The notes beneath the pieces are model-generated. The model ran no database searches, was not told the DNA's origin, and worked only from the letters and a program-made list of their open reading frames with translations. A stretch of DNA of 64,000 nt from Streptomyces iranensis (GTDB taxonomy: Bacteria > Actinomycetota > Actinomycetes > Streptomycetales > Streptomycetaceae): the NCBI RefSeq assembly GCF_017874715.1, contig NZ_JAGGLR010000013.1, forward strand, positions 62,001 through 126,000, read 5' to 3'. Shown here one piece after another: positions 50,990-59,634 of this stretch (within the stretch, counting starts at the first letter, position 1; every line of letters starts with the position of its first letter). The translations under genes and the position numbers were made by a program.

Positions 50990-53452
50990 TCAGCCCTCGA
51001 CCGTGGCCTCGACGGTCTCGGCCGCCTTGGCGCGCGTACGGCGCCGCGGCTTGGCGGCCTCGTCACCGTCGGCGGCCTCGGTGGTGCCTTCGGCACTCGC
51101 GACGGCGGCTTCCGCGGCCTTCGTCGCCTTGGCGCGGGTGCGCCGCGGCTTGGCGGGAGCCTCGGCGGCCTCCGCCTCCGGTTGCGGCTGCGCGTCGACG
51201 GTGTCGGCCTTGGCGGCGGCGCGAGTGCGACGCCGGGGCTTGGCCTCCTCCGTCGTCCCTTCGGCCGTCTCGACGGCGGCTTCGGCCGTCTCGGTGGCCT
51301 TACGGGTGCGGCGGCGGGGCTTGGCGGGGGCCTCGGCGGCCTCGGCGGCGTTCACCGCGTCCGTCGCGCCTTCGGCCGTCTCCACGGCGGCCTGGGCTGC
51401 CTCGGTGGCCTTACGGGTGCGACGCCGGGGCTTGGCCTCCTCCGCCGTGCCTTCGGCCGTCTCGACGGCGGCTTCGGCCGTCTCGGTGGCCTTACGGGTG
51501 CGGCGGCGGGGCTTGGCCGGGGCCTCGGCGGTCTCGGCGGCGTTCACCGGTTCCGTGATGCCCTCAGTGGTGCCCTCGGCCGTCTCGACGGCCTCCGCGG
51601 CCTTGGCGCGGGTGCGGCGGCGCGGCTTCGCGGGGGTCTCCACGGCCTCCGGAGCCTCCGCCGTCGGCACGGCCGTCACTGCGGCTTCCGCCGCCTCGGC
51701 GGCGGGCGCGGACTCCTCTGTGGCGCCCTCGGTGCCCTCAGCCGTCTCGACAGCCGTTATGGCCGCCTCGGCGGTCCTCGCGCCCCGTGTGCGGCGGCGA
51801 CGCGGCTTGGCGGTGGCGGCGGCCTCGGCGGGCTCCGCCTCCGGCTTGGCCGCCTCCGTCGTGTCGACGGCGGCCGTGGCCGCCTCGGAGCCGGCCGTCG
51901 CCGTGCCGCCGCGCATACGACGGCGTCGGCGGGGCCGACGGGGCTCGGTGGCGCCCTCGGCGGTGTCGGCGGCGGACTCGGCCGCCTCCGCGCTCTCCGG
52001 GGCGCTCGCGCCGTCCAGGCTCATACCGCCACGGGTGCGGCGCCGGGTGCGGCGGTTGCGCGCGGGGCGCTCCTCCGCGGCCGGGGCGGCGGCCCGGCGG
52101 CCGCGGCCCCCGCGGCCGCCGGTCTCGCCCAGGTCCTCCACCTCTTCGGCGGCGAGCCCGGCCCGGGTGCGCTCGGCACGCGGGAGCACACCGGTGATGC
52201 CCTGGGGGATGCTCAGCAGCTCGTAGAGGTGGTCGGAGGTGGAGTACGTCTCCTCCGGGTCGTTGAACGGCAGGTCCAGCGCCTTGTTGATCAGCTGCCA
52301 GCGCGGAATGTCGTCCCAGTCGACGAGCGTGATCGCGATGCCCGAGGCGCCCGCGCGACCCGTACGGCCGATGCGGTGCAGATAGGTCTTCTCGTCCTCG
52401 GGCGACTGGTAGTTGATCACATGCGTGACGCCCTCGACGTCGATACCGCGCGCGGCGACGTCGGTGCACACCAGCACATCGACCTTGCCATTGCGGAAGG
52501 CGCGCAGGGCCTGCTCGCGCGCCCCCTGGCCGAGGTCGCCGTGGACCGCGCCGGATGCGAAGCCACGGCGCGAGAGCTGATCGGCGATGTCGGCGGCGGT
52601 GCGCTTCGTACGGCAGAAGATCATCGCGAGGCCGCGGCCATCGGCCTGGAGCACTCGCGCCACGACCTCCGGCTTGTCCATGGAGTGGGCGCGGAAGACA
52701 TGCTGCGTGATGTTGGCCACGGTCGCGCCCTCGTCGTCCGGCGCGGTGGCACGGATGTGCGTGGGCTGCGACATGTAGCGCCGGGCCAGCGAGATGACCT
52801 GGCCCGGCATGGTGGCCGAGAAGAGCATCGTCTGGCGTCTGGCGGGCAGCAGCTGGATGATCTTCTCGACGTCGGGCAGGAAGCCCAGGTCGAGCATTTC
52901 GTCGGCCTCGTCCAGGACGAGCGCCTTGACGGAGGAGAGCCGCAGCTTCTTCTGGCCCGCGAGGTCCAGCAGCCGGCCCGGGGTGCCGACGACCACGTCG
53001 ACGCCCTTCTTGAGGGCCTCGACCTGCGGTTCGTAGGCGCGGCCGCCGTAGATCGACAGGACGCGGACGGCGCGGACCTTACCGGCGGTCAGCAGGTCGT
53101 TGGTCACCTGCTGGCACAGCTCGCGGGTGGGGACGACCACGAGCGCCTGTGGGGCGTCGGTCAGCTGCTCGGGCTTGGCCCGGCCGGCCTCGACGTCCGC
53201 GGGGACGACGACGCGCTCCAGCAGGGGGAGGCCGAAGCCCAGCGTCTTGCCGGTGCCGGTCTTGGCCTGGCCGATGACGTCGGTGCCGGAGAGGGCGACC
53301 GGAAGCGTCATCTCCTGGATGGGGAACGGGGACGTGATGCCGACGGCTTCCAGGGCCTCGGCAGTCTCGGGGAGGATCCCGAGTTCTCGGAAGGTGGTCA
53401 GGATGCTTGCCTCTTCTGTGAGCGCGGCGGGAGGCGGCGAAGGGGGTCGCAC
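50990..53452 (-). CDS. DEAD-box RNA helicase with long Arg/Ala/Glu-rich repetitive tail
   Basis: The helicase (about 820 aa) unwinds RNA using ATP. It has the Q motif (FRELGILPETAEALEAVGI...PIQ), motif I (AKTGTGKT), Ib (TPGRLLD), II (LDEADEMLDLG), III (SATM) and VI (HRIGRTGRAG). From about residue 445 a 370-residue tail carries some ten PRRRTR boxes joined by Ala/Glu/Thr repeats such as ATETAEAAVETAEG, likely an RNA-binding disordered tail. The start is uncertain: GTG 53452 is the closest canonical start but the codons before LTTFRELG have poor third-position GC. Mycobacterial counterpart: DeaD (Rv1253, recall). Confidence 0.9.
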   Translation of the reverse strand: MRPPSPPPAALTEEASILTTFRELGILPETAEALEAVGITSPFPIQEMTLPVALSGTDVIGQAKTGTGKTLGFGLPLLERVVVPADVEAGRAKPEQLTDAPQALVVVPTRELCQQVTNDLLTAGKVRAVRVLSIYGGRAYEPQVEALKKGVDVVVGTPGRLLDLAGQKKLRLSSVKALVLDEADEMLDLGFLPDVEKIIQLLPARRQTMLFSATMPGQVISLARRYMSQPTHIRATAPDDEGATVANITQHVFRAHSMDKPEVVARVLQADGRGLAMIFCRTKRTAADIADQLSRRGFASGAVHGDLGQGAREQALRAFRNGKVDVLVCTDVAARGIDVEGVTHVINYQSPEDEKTYLHRIGRTGRAGASGIAITLVDWDDIPRWQLINKALDLPFNDPEETYSTSDHLYELLSIPQGITGVLPRAERTRAGLAAEEVEDLGETGGRGGRGRRAAAPAAEERPARNRRTRRRTRGGMSLDGASAPESAEAAESAADTAEGATEPRRPRRRRRMRGGTATAGSEAATAAVDTTEAAKPEAEPAEAAATAKPRRRRTRGARTAEAAITAVETAEGTEGATEESAPAAEAAEAAVTAVPTAEAPEAVETPAKPRRRTRAKAAEAVETAEGTTEGITEPVNAAETAEAPAKPRRRTRKATETAEAAVETAEGTAEEAKPRRRTRKATEAAQAAVETAEGATDAVNAAEAAEAPAKPRRRTRKATETAEAAVETAEGTTEEAKPRRRTRAAAKADTVDAQPQPEAEAAEAPAKPRRTRAKATKAAEAAVASAEGTTEAADGDEAAKPRRRTRAKAAETVEATVEG

Positions 53453-53773
53453 GGCGCCCAGGTGCACCGGCCTTGGGGATGGCCGATTCGGCGCGGGACC
53501 ACGGCCTTCGCTCGAGCGCACACGCCGCGAGCGGGTCCCTCCTGCCATGCGCACAGGTGATGCGCGCCGCGCGGAGGGCGGTCGGGTTTGGAGCCGATCG
53601 GGCCACCGACCGGGCATCCGCATTCGTGGAACAACCCGCCGATACTCGACGGGCGCATTTATCACTGTACCCCGTAAGCGCGCATCTGTGACCGGGCTGT
53701 CCGATGCGGGGCATCCGTGGGCATGGCTGACCAGGGCCTTCCCCGGGGCGCGGAGCGGGCTATTGTGCGCTCC
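53453..53773. other. Helicase 5' leader and divergent promoter region (321 bp)
   Basis: On the minus strand a -10-like TACAGT-gATAAAT stretch at about 53660-53672 suggests a leader of roughly 200 nt in front of the helicase, as in cold-regulated RNA helicase genes. On the plus strand TATTGT (53761-53766) is the leaderless promoter of the ferritin-like gene. No other gene is visible. Confidence 0.5.
53761..53773 (+). promoter_or_regulatory. Leaderless promoter of the ferritin-like gene
   Basis: TATTGT followed by seven bases and ATG 53774; no ribosome site. Confidence 0.6.
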
Positions 53774-54574
53774 ATGGAGACGCCTGACACGCCTGAGACG
53801 CCCGCCGCCACCACCGGGGACCGCGCCGGGGACGACGCAGCTCCGGGGAAGGGCGGCGGGGAGAAGGCCCCGGAGCCCACCGGGATCGCCGCCCAGGACT
53901 GGGACACGGCGTCCGCCGTTCCGCAGTACCGGGCCGCAGTGGTGGATCTGCTCGGCGCTCTCGCGTACGGCGAGCTGGCCGCCTTCGAGCGGCTGGCGGA
54001 GGATGCGAAGCTCGCGCCCACCCTCGAGGACAAGGCGGAGCTGGCGAAAATGGCGTCCGCCGAGTTCCACCACTTCGAGCGGCTTCGGGGGCGGCTCTCG
54101 GCGATCGGCGAGGAGCCGACGGAGGCGATGGAGCCGTTCGCGGCGGCGCTGGACGGGTTCCACCGTCAGACCGCGCCGTCCGACTGGCTGGAGGGCCTGG
54201 TCAAGGCGTATGTGGGCGACTCGATCGCCAGTGACTTCTACCGCGAGGTCGCGGCCCGGCTGGACTCCGACACCCGCGATCTGGTGCTCCAGGTGCTCGA
54301 CGACACCGGCCACGCCTCGTTCGCGATCGAGAAGGTACGGGCCGCGATCGAGGCCGATCCGCGGGTCGGCGGGCGGCTGGCGCTGTGGGCGCGGCGGCTG
54401 ATGGGCGAGGCGCTGTCGCAGGCCCAGCGGGTGGTCGCGGACCGCGACGCGCTCTCCACGATGCTGGTCGGCGGGCTGGCCGACGGCTTCGACCTGGCGG
54501 AGGTGGGCCGGATGTTCTCCCGGATCACCGAGGCCCACACCAAGCGGATGGCCGCCCTGGGGCTCTCCGCCTAG
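53774..54574 (+). CDS. Ferritin-like fold protein (MiaE-like)
   Basis: The 266-aa protein has an acidic, Pro/Thr-rich N-terminus (1-55) and then a four-helix region: VDLLGALAYGELAAFERLAED, KAELAKMASAEFHHFERLRGRL, the FYREVAARLD helix and FAIEKVRAAIEADPRVG. The Glu and Glu-x2-His residues (GELAAFE, EFHHFE) fit the iron site of ferritin-like or MiaE-type hydroxylases; the ligand set is not complete to my eye. Function unknown. An 11-bp repeat array starts five bases after the stop codon. Confidence 0.82.
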   Translation: METPDTPETPAATTGDRAGDDAAPGKGGGEKAPEPTGIAAQDWDTASAVPQYRAAVVDLLGALAYGELAAFERLAEDAKLAPTLEDKAELAKMASAEFHHFERLRGRLSAIGEEPTEAMEPFAAALDGFHRQTAPSDWLEGLVKAYVGDSIASDFYREVAARLDSDTRDLVLQVLDDTGHASFAIEKVRAAIEADPRVGGRLALWARRLMGEALSQAQRVVADRDALSTMLVGGLADGFDLAEVGRMFSRITEAHTKRMAALGLSA

Positions 54575-54578
54575 GTTC

Positions 54579-54650
54579 GAACGACCGCGGAACGACTGGG
54601 GAACGACCGCGGAACGGCTGCGGAACGGCTGGGAACGACTACGGAACGGG
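54579..54650. repeat. 11-bp tandem repeat (about 6.5 copies)
   Basis: Units gaacgaccgcg / gaacgactggg / gaacggctgcg run from 54579 to about 54650; all are 11 bp except one of 10 bp. Eleven bases is close to one helical turn. The core ggaacgg matches the array at 31811 read on the other strand. Confidence 0.9.
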
Positions 54651-54736
54651 GGGCTCCGGCGGCTGATGCCGGTCCGGAGCCCGGCAGGAAAGGGCCCAAG
54701 GGCCTGGGCTCACGGCCCTGCGTCTACGGGCCTATG

Positions 54737-54790
54737 GCCTTACGCCGGGACCGAGCGCCGACCGCCTTACGCCGGGACCGAGCGCCGACG
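54737..54790 (-). repeat. 27-bp direct repeat duplicating a gene end
   Basis: gccttacgccgggaccgagc and the next seven bases occur at 54737-54763 and again at 54764-54790 with one difference. The second copy encodes the last seven residues and the TAA stop of the minus-strand membrane-protein gene, so the gene end is duplicated next to itself. Confidence 0.92.
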
Positions 54791-55039
54791 GCGCGTCCTG
54801 GCCGGGCGGATGAGCAGCGACAGCAGCGCCGCCGCGAAGCCGAGCGCGACGACCAGCACGGCCGTCGTGTGCCCCGAGCCCAGCACCGTATGGGTCAGCA
54901 GAGCGCCCAGAAGCGCGGCGGCGGGGCCGGTGGAGAGGACGAGGGGCCGCGCGGGCAGCCTTCGGGGGAGCCGGTGGAGCGCCCCGTACGCGATGACGAG
55001 ACCGATCAGTACCGAGGCGAGCGCTTCCCAGAACAGCAT
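54767..55039 (-). CDS. Small membrane protein (90 aa)
   Basis: The protein has three hydrophobic segments (about residues 2-20, 32-50 and 54-75) and a basic C-terminus (RPARTRRRRSVPA). ATG 55039 has AAGGA seven bases upstream; an earlier in-frame ATG is less likely. Family not recognised. Confidence 0.7.
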   Translation of the reverse strand: MLFWEALASVLIGLVIAYGALHRLPRRLPARPLVLSTGPAAALLGALLTHTVLGSGHTTAVLVVALGFAAALLSLLIRPARTRRRRSVPA

Positions 55040-55187
55040 TGGCGCGTCCTTCCCGTGAGCGGACCGGGACCGATACGTGATCACGAGTCGGTCACGCCCG
55101 TCCTACCCGTGCCCGACCGGAGGCAACCCTGTCCATGGGGGCGCTCTGTGGCGCAGGTCGAGCCGGGGGCGTGCGTGCGAGCGCAAA

Positions 55188-55232
55188 CAGCGGCGGGGTC
55201 CGGTGGTCTTGTTCCACCGGACCCCGCCGCTG
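55188..55232 (-). terminator. Terminator after the DUF3107 gene
   Basis: Perfect 19-bp stem (55188-55206 with 55214-55232) and a seven-base loop tcttgtt, 11 bp after the stop codon. Confidence 0.92.
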
Positions 55233-55243
55233 TGGGTGAATCC

Positions 55244-55471
55244 TCAGGCCGCGCCGAAACCGACCTTGCGGGCGGACGGCTCGCCGAGCTCGACGTAGGC
55301 GAGCCGGTCGGACGGCACCAGGACCTTGCGGCCGTGGGCGTCCTCCAGGGTCAGCACCTGAGCCTTGCCGCCGAGTGCCTCGGCCACCAGGCGCTCGACC
55401 TCCTCGGCAGACTGCCCGCTCTCCAAGGTGATCTCGCGGGGCGCGTGCTGCACGCCGATCTTGACCTCCAC
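55244..55471 (-). CDS. DUF3107 protein (75 aa)
   Basis: The small protein starts VEVKIGVQHAPREITLES and continues with VERLVAEALGG and KVLVPSDRLAYVELGEP, the conserved DUF3107 pattern of actinobacteria. Function unknown; a small beta-alpha-beta fold is likely. GTG 55471 has GGAGGGAC upstream. It is transcribed just downstream of the TetR gene. Confidence 0.9.
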   Translation of the reverse strand: MEVKIGVQHAPREITLESGQSAEEVERLVAEALGGKAQVLTLEDAHGRKVLVPSDRLAYVELGEPSARKVGFGAA

Positions 55472-55668
55472 GGCCTTGTCCCTCCGACGGTCAACTGGGG
55501 TAGCGCGGCCATCCGCGCTGTACCCAGCACACACTAGCCGGGCCGGAACACCCGCCGGGGGCCGCGGGCGCACGCCGGCAGCGAACACGGCCGCCGCCGC
55601 GGACACGCCTCTTCGCGGCCGGGAACGGTCTCCCGGCCGCTGAGTGGCCGTGCCCATCCGCCCCGCCG

Positions 55669-55719
55669 CGCTCAGCGGTCCGCTCAGCGGGTCCGCTCGG
55701 CGGTCCCGCTCAGTGGCCG
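55669..55719 (-). repeat. 12-13-bp tandem repeat (4 copies) over the TetR stop codon
   Basis: Units cgctcagcggtc, cgctcagcgggtc, cgctcggcggtcc and cgctcagtggccg. The last contains the stop codon of the minus-strand TetR gene (tca, 55710-55712), and two others contain the same tca. Confidence 0.85.
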
Positions 55720-56351
55720 CCCTCGGACCCGTGCAGCGGGAAGCCCGCGATACCCCGCCAGGCCAGCGAGGTGAGCAACTGCACAGCGGTGTCCCGCGGC
55801 ACGGCGCTCTCGCTGGAGAGCCAGTAGCGCGCGACCACCTGGGACACCCCGCCGAGGCCCACGGCCAGCAGCATCGACTCGTCCCGGGACAGCCCGGTGT
55901 CCTCGGCGATGACCTCGCAGATCGCCTCGGCGCACTGCAGCGAGACGCGGTCCACGCGCTCGCGCACCGCGGGCTCGTTGGTCAGATCGGACTCGAAGAC
56001 GAGCCGGAAGGCGCCGCCTTCCTCCTCGACGTAGGCGAAGTACGCCTCCATGGTCGCCGCGACGCGCTGCTTGTTCTCGGTGGTCGAGGCGAGCGCGGTG
56101 CGCACCGCCTGGAGCAGGGCGTCGCAGTGCTGGTCGAGCAGGGCCAGATACAGCTCCAGCTTGCCCGGGAAGTGCTGGTACAGCACCGGCTTGCTGACCC
56201 CGGCGCGCTCGGCGATGTCGTCCATCGCGGCCGCGTGGTAGCCCTGCGCGACAAAGACCTCCTGAGCCGCCCCCAGCAGCTGATTACGTCGGGCTCGGCG
56301 CGGCAGGCGCGTACCCCGTGGGCGCGCCTCGGTCTGCTCGATGGCTGTCAC
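55710..56351 (-). CDS. TetR family transcriptional regulator
   Basis: The 213-aa regulator has the N-terminal helix-turn-helix (RRNQLLGAAQEVFVAQGYHAAAMDDIAERAGVSKPVLYQHFPGK, cited in part) and a ligand domain with LVFESDLTNEPAVRERVDRV and ESMLLAVGLGGVSQVVARYW. GTG 56351 has GGGAGG upstream; an ATG at 56402 is in frame and possible. The neighbours suggest no clear target. M. tuberculosis has a TetR gene near deaD as well (recall). Confidence 0.92.
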   Translation of the reverse strand: MTAIEQTEARPRGTRLPRRARRNQLLGAAQEVFVAQGYHAAAMDDIAERAGVSKPVLYQHFPGKLELYLALLDQHCDALLQAVRTALASTTENKQRVAATMEAYFAYVEEEGGAFRLVFESDLTNEPAVRERVDRVSLQCAEAICEVIAEDTGLSRDESMLLAVGLGGVSQVVARYWLSSESAVPRDTAVQLLTSLAWRGIAGFPLHGSEGGH

Positions 56352-56488
56352 GCCGCCTCCCAATGAATGATCCCTGTGCACGATGTCCATCGCGCCCGCC
56401 ATCGTACTTTTGGGTAACAGTGCGGCGCGCTGTTCGTGCGGAGAATTTCATGTACCGGACTCTATGAAAAGCCCATAAATGACGCTGG

Positions 56489-56719
56489 TCACCGGTAGTC
56501 CTCTTCGTTCTCCTCGACGATCCGTGCCTGTTCCGCCCGGTCGGCCTCGTTGGCTTCCATGGACTCGTCGGCCCTGGGCCGTTCGTCGCGGTGGAAGATC
56601 ACCTCGCGGTGCTGTTCGACGGCATCCGCCTCGGGAGCCTCGACGTCGCGCGCGGCGGTCTCGTCGGTGTTCTCCACGGAGTCCTCGAAGGTGTCGGGGT
56701 CGGTTGGGTCGATGGACAT
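56489..56719 (-). CDS. Small acidic protein (76 aa)
   Basis: The protein is strongly acidic: MSIDPTDPDTFEDSVENTDE and VEENEEDYR at the end, with a few basic clusters. No fold or domain is recognised. ATG 56719 has GGGGAG upstream (GGGAAGGGGAGTAC), which sets the start. It may be an unfolded or nucleic-acid mimic-like protein, but nothing supports more. Confidence 0.65.
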   Translation of the reverse strand: MSIDPTDPDTFEDSVENTDETAARDVEAPEADAVEQHREVIFHRDERPRADESMEANEADRAEQARIVEENEEDYR

Positions 56720-56957
56720 GTACTCCCCTTCCCTGTTCCCTGTGGCGGCTTCGCACCGGTGGTTCGCCAGTGGTGGGCGCCAGTGATGGGTTCCCACTTA
56801 CGGCGGCTTTCCACCGACGGCTGCCCAATGGCGGCCAACCGGTGGTGAGCCAGTGGCAAGGTGATCGCCCCTGTGACTTACGAGCCTAGGAGAGGTCACT
56901 TTCGGACGCTACGTGGTCTGTAAGCGTGAACACACGGTCGCGCGCGTGATCGTCTCG

Positions 56958-56969
56958 TAACATTGCCGC
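56958..56969 (+). promoter_or_regulatory. Leaderless promoter of the surface-operon hydrolase
   Basis: TAACAT followed by six bases and ATG 56970; no ribosome site. Confidence 0.6.
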
Positions 56970-58004
56970 ATGTCTTCGACAGAGCCGCCGGAAGCCCGCA
57001 TCGTCGCAGCGGTGCCGCCCGCGAGGACCGTGCGGGTCGGAGCGGGGGAGAAGCTGCGGACCGCCGCCCTTCCGGGGCTCACGATGACCGTGCGCTGCCG
57101 CCCGCCGTCCGCCTCCGGGCTGCCGCCCGCGCTCTTCGTCCACGGCCTCGGCGGCTCCTCGCAGAACTGGTCCGCGCTCATGGAGCTGCTCGCCGACCGG
57201 GTGGAGGGCGAGGCGCTCGACCTCCCCGGCTTCGGCGACTCCCCGCCGCCGGACGACGGCAACTACTCGATAACCGGCCATGCCCGTACCGTGATCCGCT
57301 ATCTCGACGCGCAGGCCCGCGGACCGGTCCATCTGGTCGGCAATTCGATGGGCGGCGCGATCGCCACCCGCGTCGCGGCGGTGCGGCCCGATCTGGTGCG
57401 CACCCTCACGCTCGTCTCGCCCGCGCTGCCCGAGCTGCGCCCGCAGCGCACCGCGGTGCCGACCGGCCTGCTCGCGGTGCCCGGGGTGACCCGGCTGTTC
57501 ACCCGCTTGACCAGGGACTGGGACGCGGAGCGGCGCACCCGCGAGGTGATGATGCTCACCTTCGGCGATCCGTCCCTGGTCACCCGGGAGGATTTCGCCT
57601 ACGCGGTGGAGGAGTTCGAACGCCGGCTCACCCTTCCGTACTTCTGGGACGCGCTCACCCGCTCGGCACGCGGTGTCGTCGACTCGTACACCCTGGGCGG
57701 CCAGCACTCCCTGTGGCGTCAGGCCGAGCGGGTGCTCGCCCCGACGCTGCTCGTCTACGGCGGCCGCGACCAGTTGGTGTCCGTAAGGATGGCGGATCGG
57801 GCCAACGCCACCTTCCGCGACTCGCGTCTGTTGACGCTGTTGGACGCCGGGCATGTCGCGATGATGGAGTATCCCGAGGCGGTGGCGCGCGGGATGCGCG
57901 AGCTGCTCGACGACGTTGATCAACGAGATGGCCGGGACAGCCGGGAGGCGCGGGGGGCCGTACCGGTGTCCGGCGCGGACGGGAGCGGTGCGGCGCGTGG
58001 GTAA
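56970..58004 (+). CDS. Alpha/beta hydrolase
   Basis: The 344-aa enzyme has FVHGLGGSSQNWS (oxyanion loop), LVGNSMGGAIATRV (nucleophile), VYGGRDQLVSV (acid) and LLDAGHVAMMEYPE (His). The substrate is unknown. Its 3' end overlaps the DUF3152 gene by eight bases, so the two are made together. Confidence 0.92.
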   Translation: MSSTEPPEARIVAAVPPARTVRVGAGEKLRTAALPGLTMTVRCRPPSASGLPPALFVHGLGGSSQNWSALMELLADRVEGEALDLPGFGDSPPPDDGNYSITGHARTVIRYLDAQARGPVHLVGNSMGGAIATRVAAVRPDLVRTLTLVSPALPELRPQRTAVPTGLLAVPGVTRLFTRLTRDWDAERRTREVMMLTFGDPSLVTREDFAYAVEEFERRLTLPYFWDALTRSARGVVDSYTLGGQHSLWRQAERVLAPTLLVYGGRDQLVSVRMADRANATFRDSRLLTLLDAGHVAMMEYPEAVARGMRELLDDVDQRDGRDSREARGAVPVSGADGSGAARG

Positions 58005-59634
58005 ACACAGCGCACGTGGCAGCCAGGAGGGCCGGGAGCGCCGGTCCGCCGCGGCGGGCTCCGGCCAGGGGCAGGGCTCGGGCCCCGAGTTCGTCGAGTA
58101 CAGCGCGTCCGGTGAGGCCCCCGCGGCCGACGGCGGCAGACCGGGGACCGGGCGCCGCCGGGCCGCACCGGGGCCCGGCGCCCCGGATCCCGGGGGCACC
58201 CCGCCGCAGGGTGTGCCCAGGCTGCCTTACGGAGCCGGCGGGCCCGCGGCGCGCACCAGAGGCGGCCATCCCGAGCAGCGCGAGGCGGGTGGCGGCTGGG
58301 GCGCGGTCGGCGGCCGCGGCGGCGGTCCGGGCGGGGTCAGAGGCCCCGGTGGACCCGGCGGTCCTGGCAGTCTTGGCGGACCCGGCGGTCCTGGTGGCCG
58401 CGGTGGACCTGGCGGTCCTAGTGGCCGCGGTGGTCCCGGTGGTCCCGGCGGTCCTGGTGGCCGGGGCGGTCCCGGCGGTCAGCGGCCCCCTTACGGCATG
58501 CGCACCATGAACCCGCCGCAGCGCCCGACCACGGGCGGCACGGGCGGCACGGGTGGCGCGGCCGGTCTGATGCCCGGCCCGCGCAAGGAGTACATCGAGG
58601 CGTTCGACACCCCCGACGCCCTGGACTGCGACGGCGACGACGTCTTCGCCGCCGGTGCGCCGGGCGGCGTGCCCCCGCAGCGCCGTACGCGGCGGACGGC
58701 CACCCCCTCAGGGGGGATCGGCGGCGGTTCTGGCGGCGACGGCGGGAGCGGGCCGGACGACGATGAGCAGGAGCCCCCGGGCAAGGGGGCGCGCGGTGTC
58801 ACCAAGGGCGGTAAGGGGCGGACGTTCACCGGTGTCGCCGCGGCGGCCGTGACCACCGTGCTGGCCGTCGTGGTGGCCGGACAGGTCGCGAGCGGACCGC
58901 AGGGCGGCGGCGGTAAGACGCAGGCCCGGGGCGGCTCGGAGCGCGGCGACGACGCCGCCTCCCGTGGCGCCCGCGACTCCCAGGCCGACGACGGCCGCGG
59001 TGCGGCCCGCTCGGCGAACTCGCCCGCCCCCGTCACCTATGACGAGAAGATGGCGGCCCTCTTTCCGCTCGACGCCAAGCTGCGCGGATCCGGCGCCTTC
59101 CAGACCGTCGCCGGGCGCGACAAGGCGCCCGGCCGCGGCCAGGTGCTGCGCTACCGCGTCGATGTGGAGAAGGGACTGCCGCTCGACGGTGAGCTGTTCG
59201 CCGAGGCCGTGCACAAGACGCTGAACGACGAGCGCAGTTGGGGGCACGGCGGCGTTCGCACCTTCGAGCGGGTCTCGTCCGGGCATGCGGACTTCGTGAT
59301 CACCCTCGCGAGCCCCGGGACCACGGCGGCGTGGTGCGCCAAGTCCGGCCTGGACACCACCGAGGACAACGTCTCCTGCGACTCGGCGTCCACCGAGCGC
59401 GTCATGATCAACGCCTATCGGTGGGCGCAGGGTGCCAAGACCTTCGGCGACGACAAGATGCACTCCTACCGTCAGATGCTCATCAACCACGAGGTGGGCC
59501 ACCGCCTCGGCCACAACCACGAGATCTGCTCCAAGCAGGGCGCGCTCGCGCCGGTGATGATGCAGCAGACCAAGTTCCTGTCGACGGACGGCGCCACCTG
59601 CCGCCCCAACGCCTGGCCGTTCCCCAAGGGCTGA
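57997..59634 (+). CDS. DUF3152 protein: probable metzincin-type zinc peptidase with collagen-like segment
   Basis: The 545-aa protein has a Gly-X-Y stretch (about residues 109-165, units GPG, GRG, GPS), a charged linker, one membrane helix (about 275-300) and an external DUF3152 domain. That domain contains HEVGHRLGHNH (His498, Glu499, His502, Gly505, His508), the exact HExxHxxGxxH zinc motif of metzincins, and a downstream Met (APVMMQQ) in the place of the Met-turn. Two disulfide Cys pairs are visible (WCAKSG...NVSCD and ICSKQ...TCRP). Start GTG 57997 overlaps the hydrolase gene. Peptidase activity is inferred from the motif. Confidence 0.85.
   Translation: MGKHSARGSQEGRERRSAAAGSGQGQGSGPEFVEYSASGEAPAADGGRPGTGRRRAAPGPGAPDPGGTPPQGVPRLPYGAGGPAARTRGGHPEQREAGGGWGAVGGRGGGPGGVRGPGGPGGPGSLGGPGGPGGRGGPGGPSGRGGPGGPGGPGGRGGPGGQRPPYGMRTMNPPQRPTTGGTGGTGGAAGLMPGPRKEYIEAFDTPDALDCDGDDVFAAGAPGGVPPQRRTRRTATPSGGIGGGSGGDGGSGPDDDEQEPPGKGARGVTKGGKGRTFTGVAAAAVTTVLAVVVAGQVASGPQGGGGKTQARGGSERGDDAASRGARDSQADDGRGAARSANSPAPVTYDEKMAALFPLDAKLRGSGAFQTVAGRDKAPGRGQVLRYRVDVEKGLPLDGELFAEAVHKTLNDERSWGHGGVRTFERVSSGHADFVITLASPGTTAAWCAKSGLDTTEDNVSCDSASTERVMINAYRWAQGAKTFGDDKMHSYRQMLINHEVGHRLGHNHEICSKQGALAPVMMQQTKFLSTDGATCRPNAWPFPKG

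Noticed and set aside
50045..53560. 1171-aa plus-strand open frame opposite the helicase and hydrolase genes
   Set aside because: It is antisense to genes with complete catalytic motifs and has only low-complexity translation.
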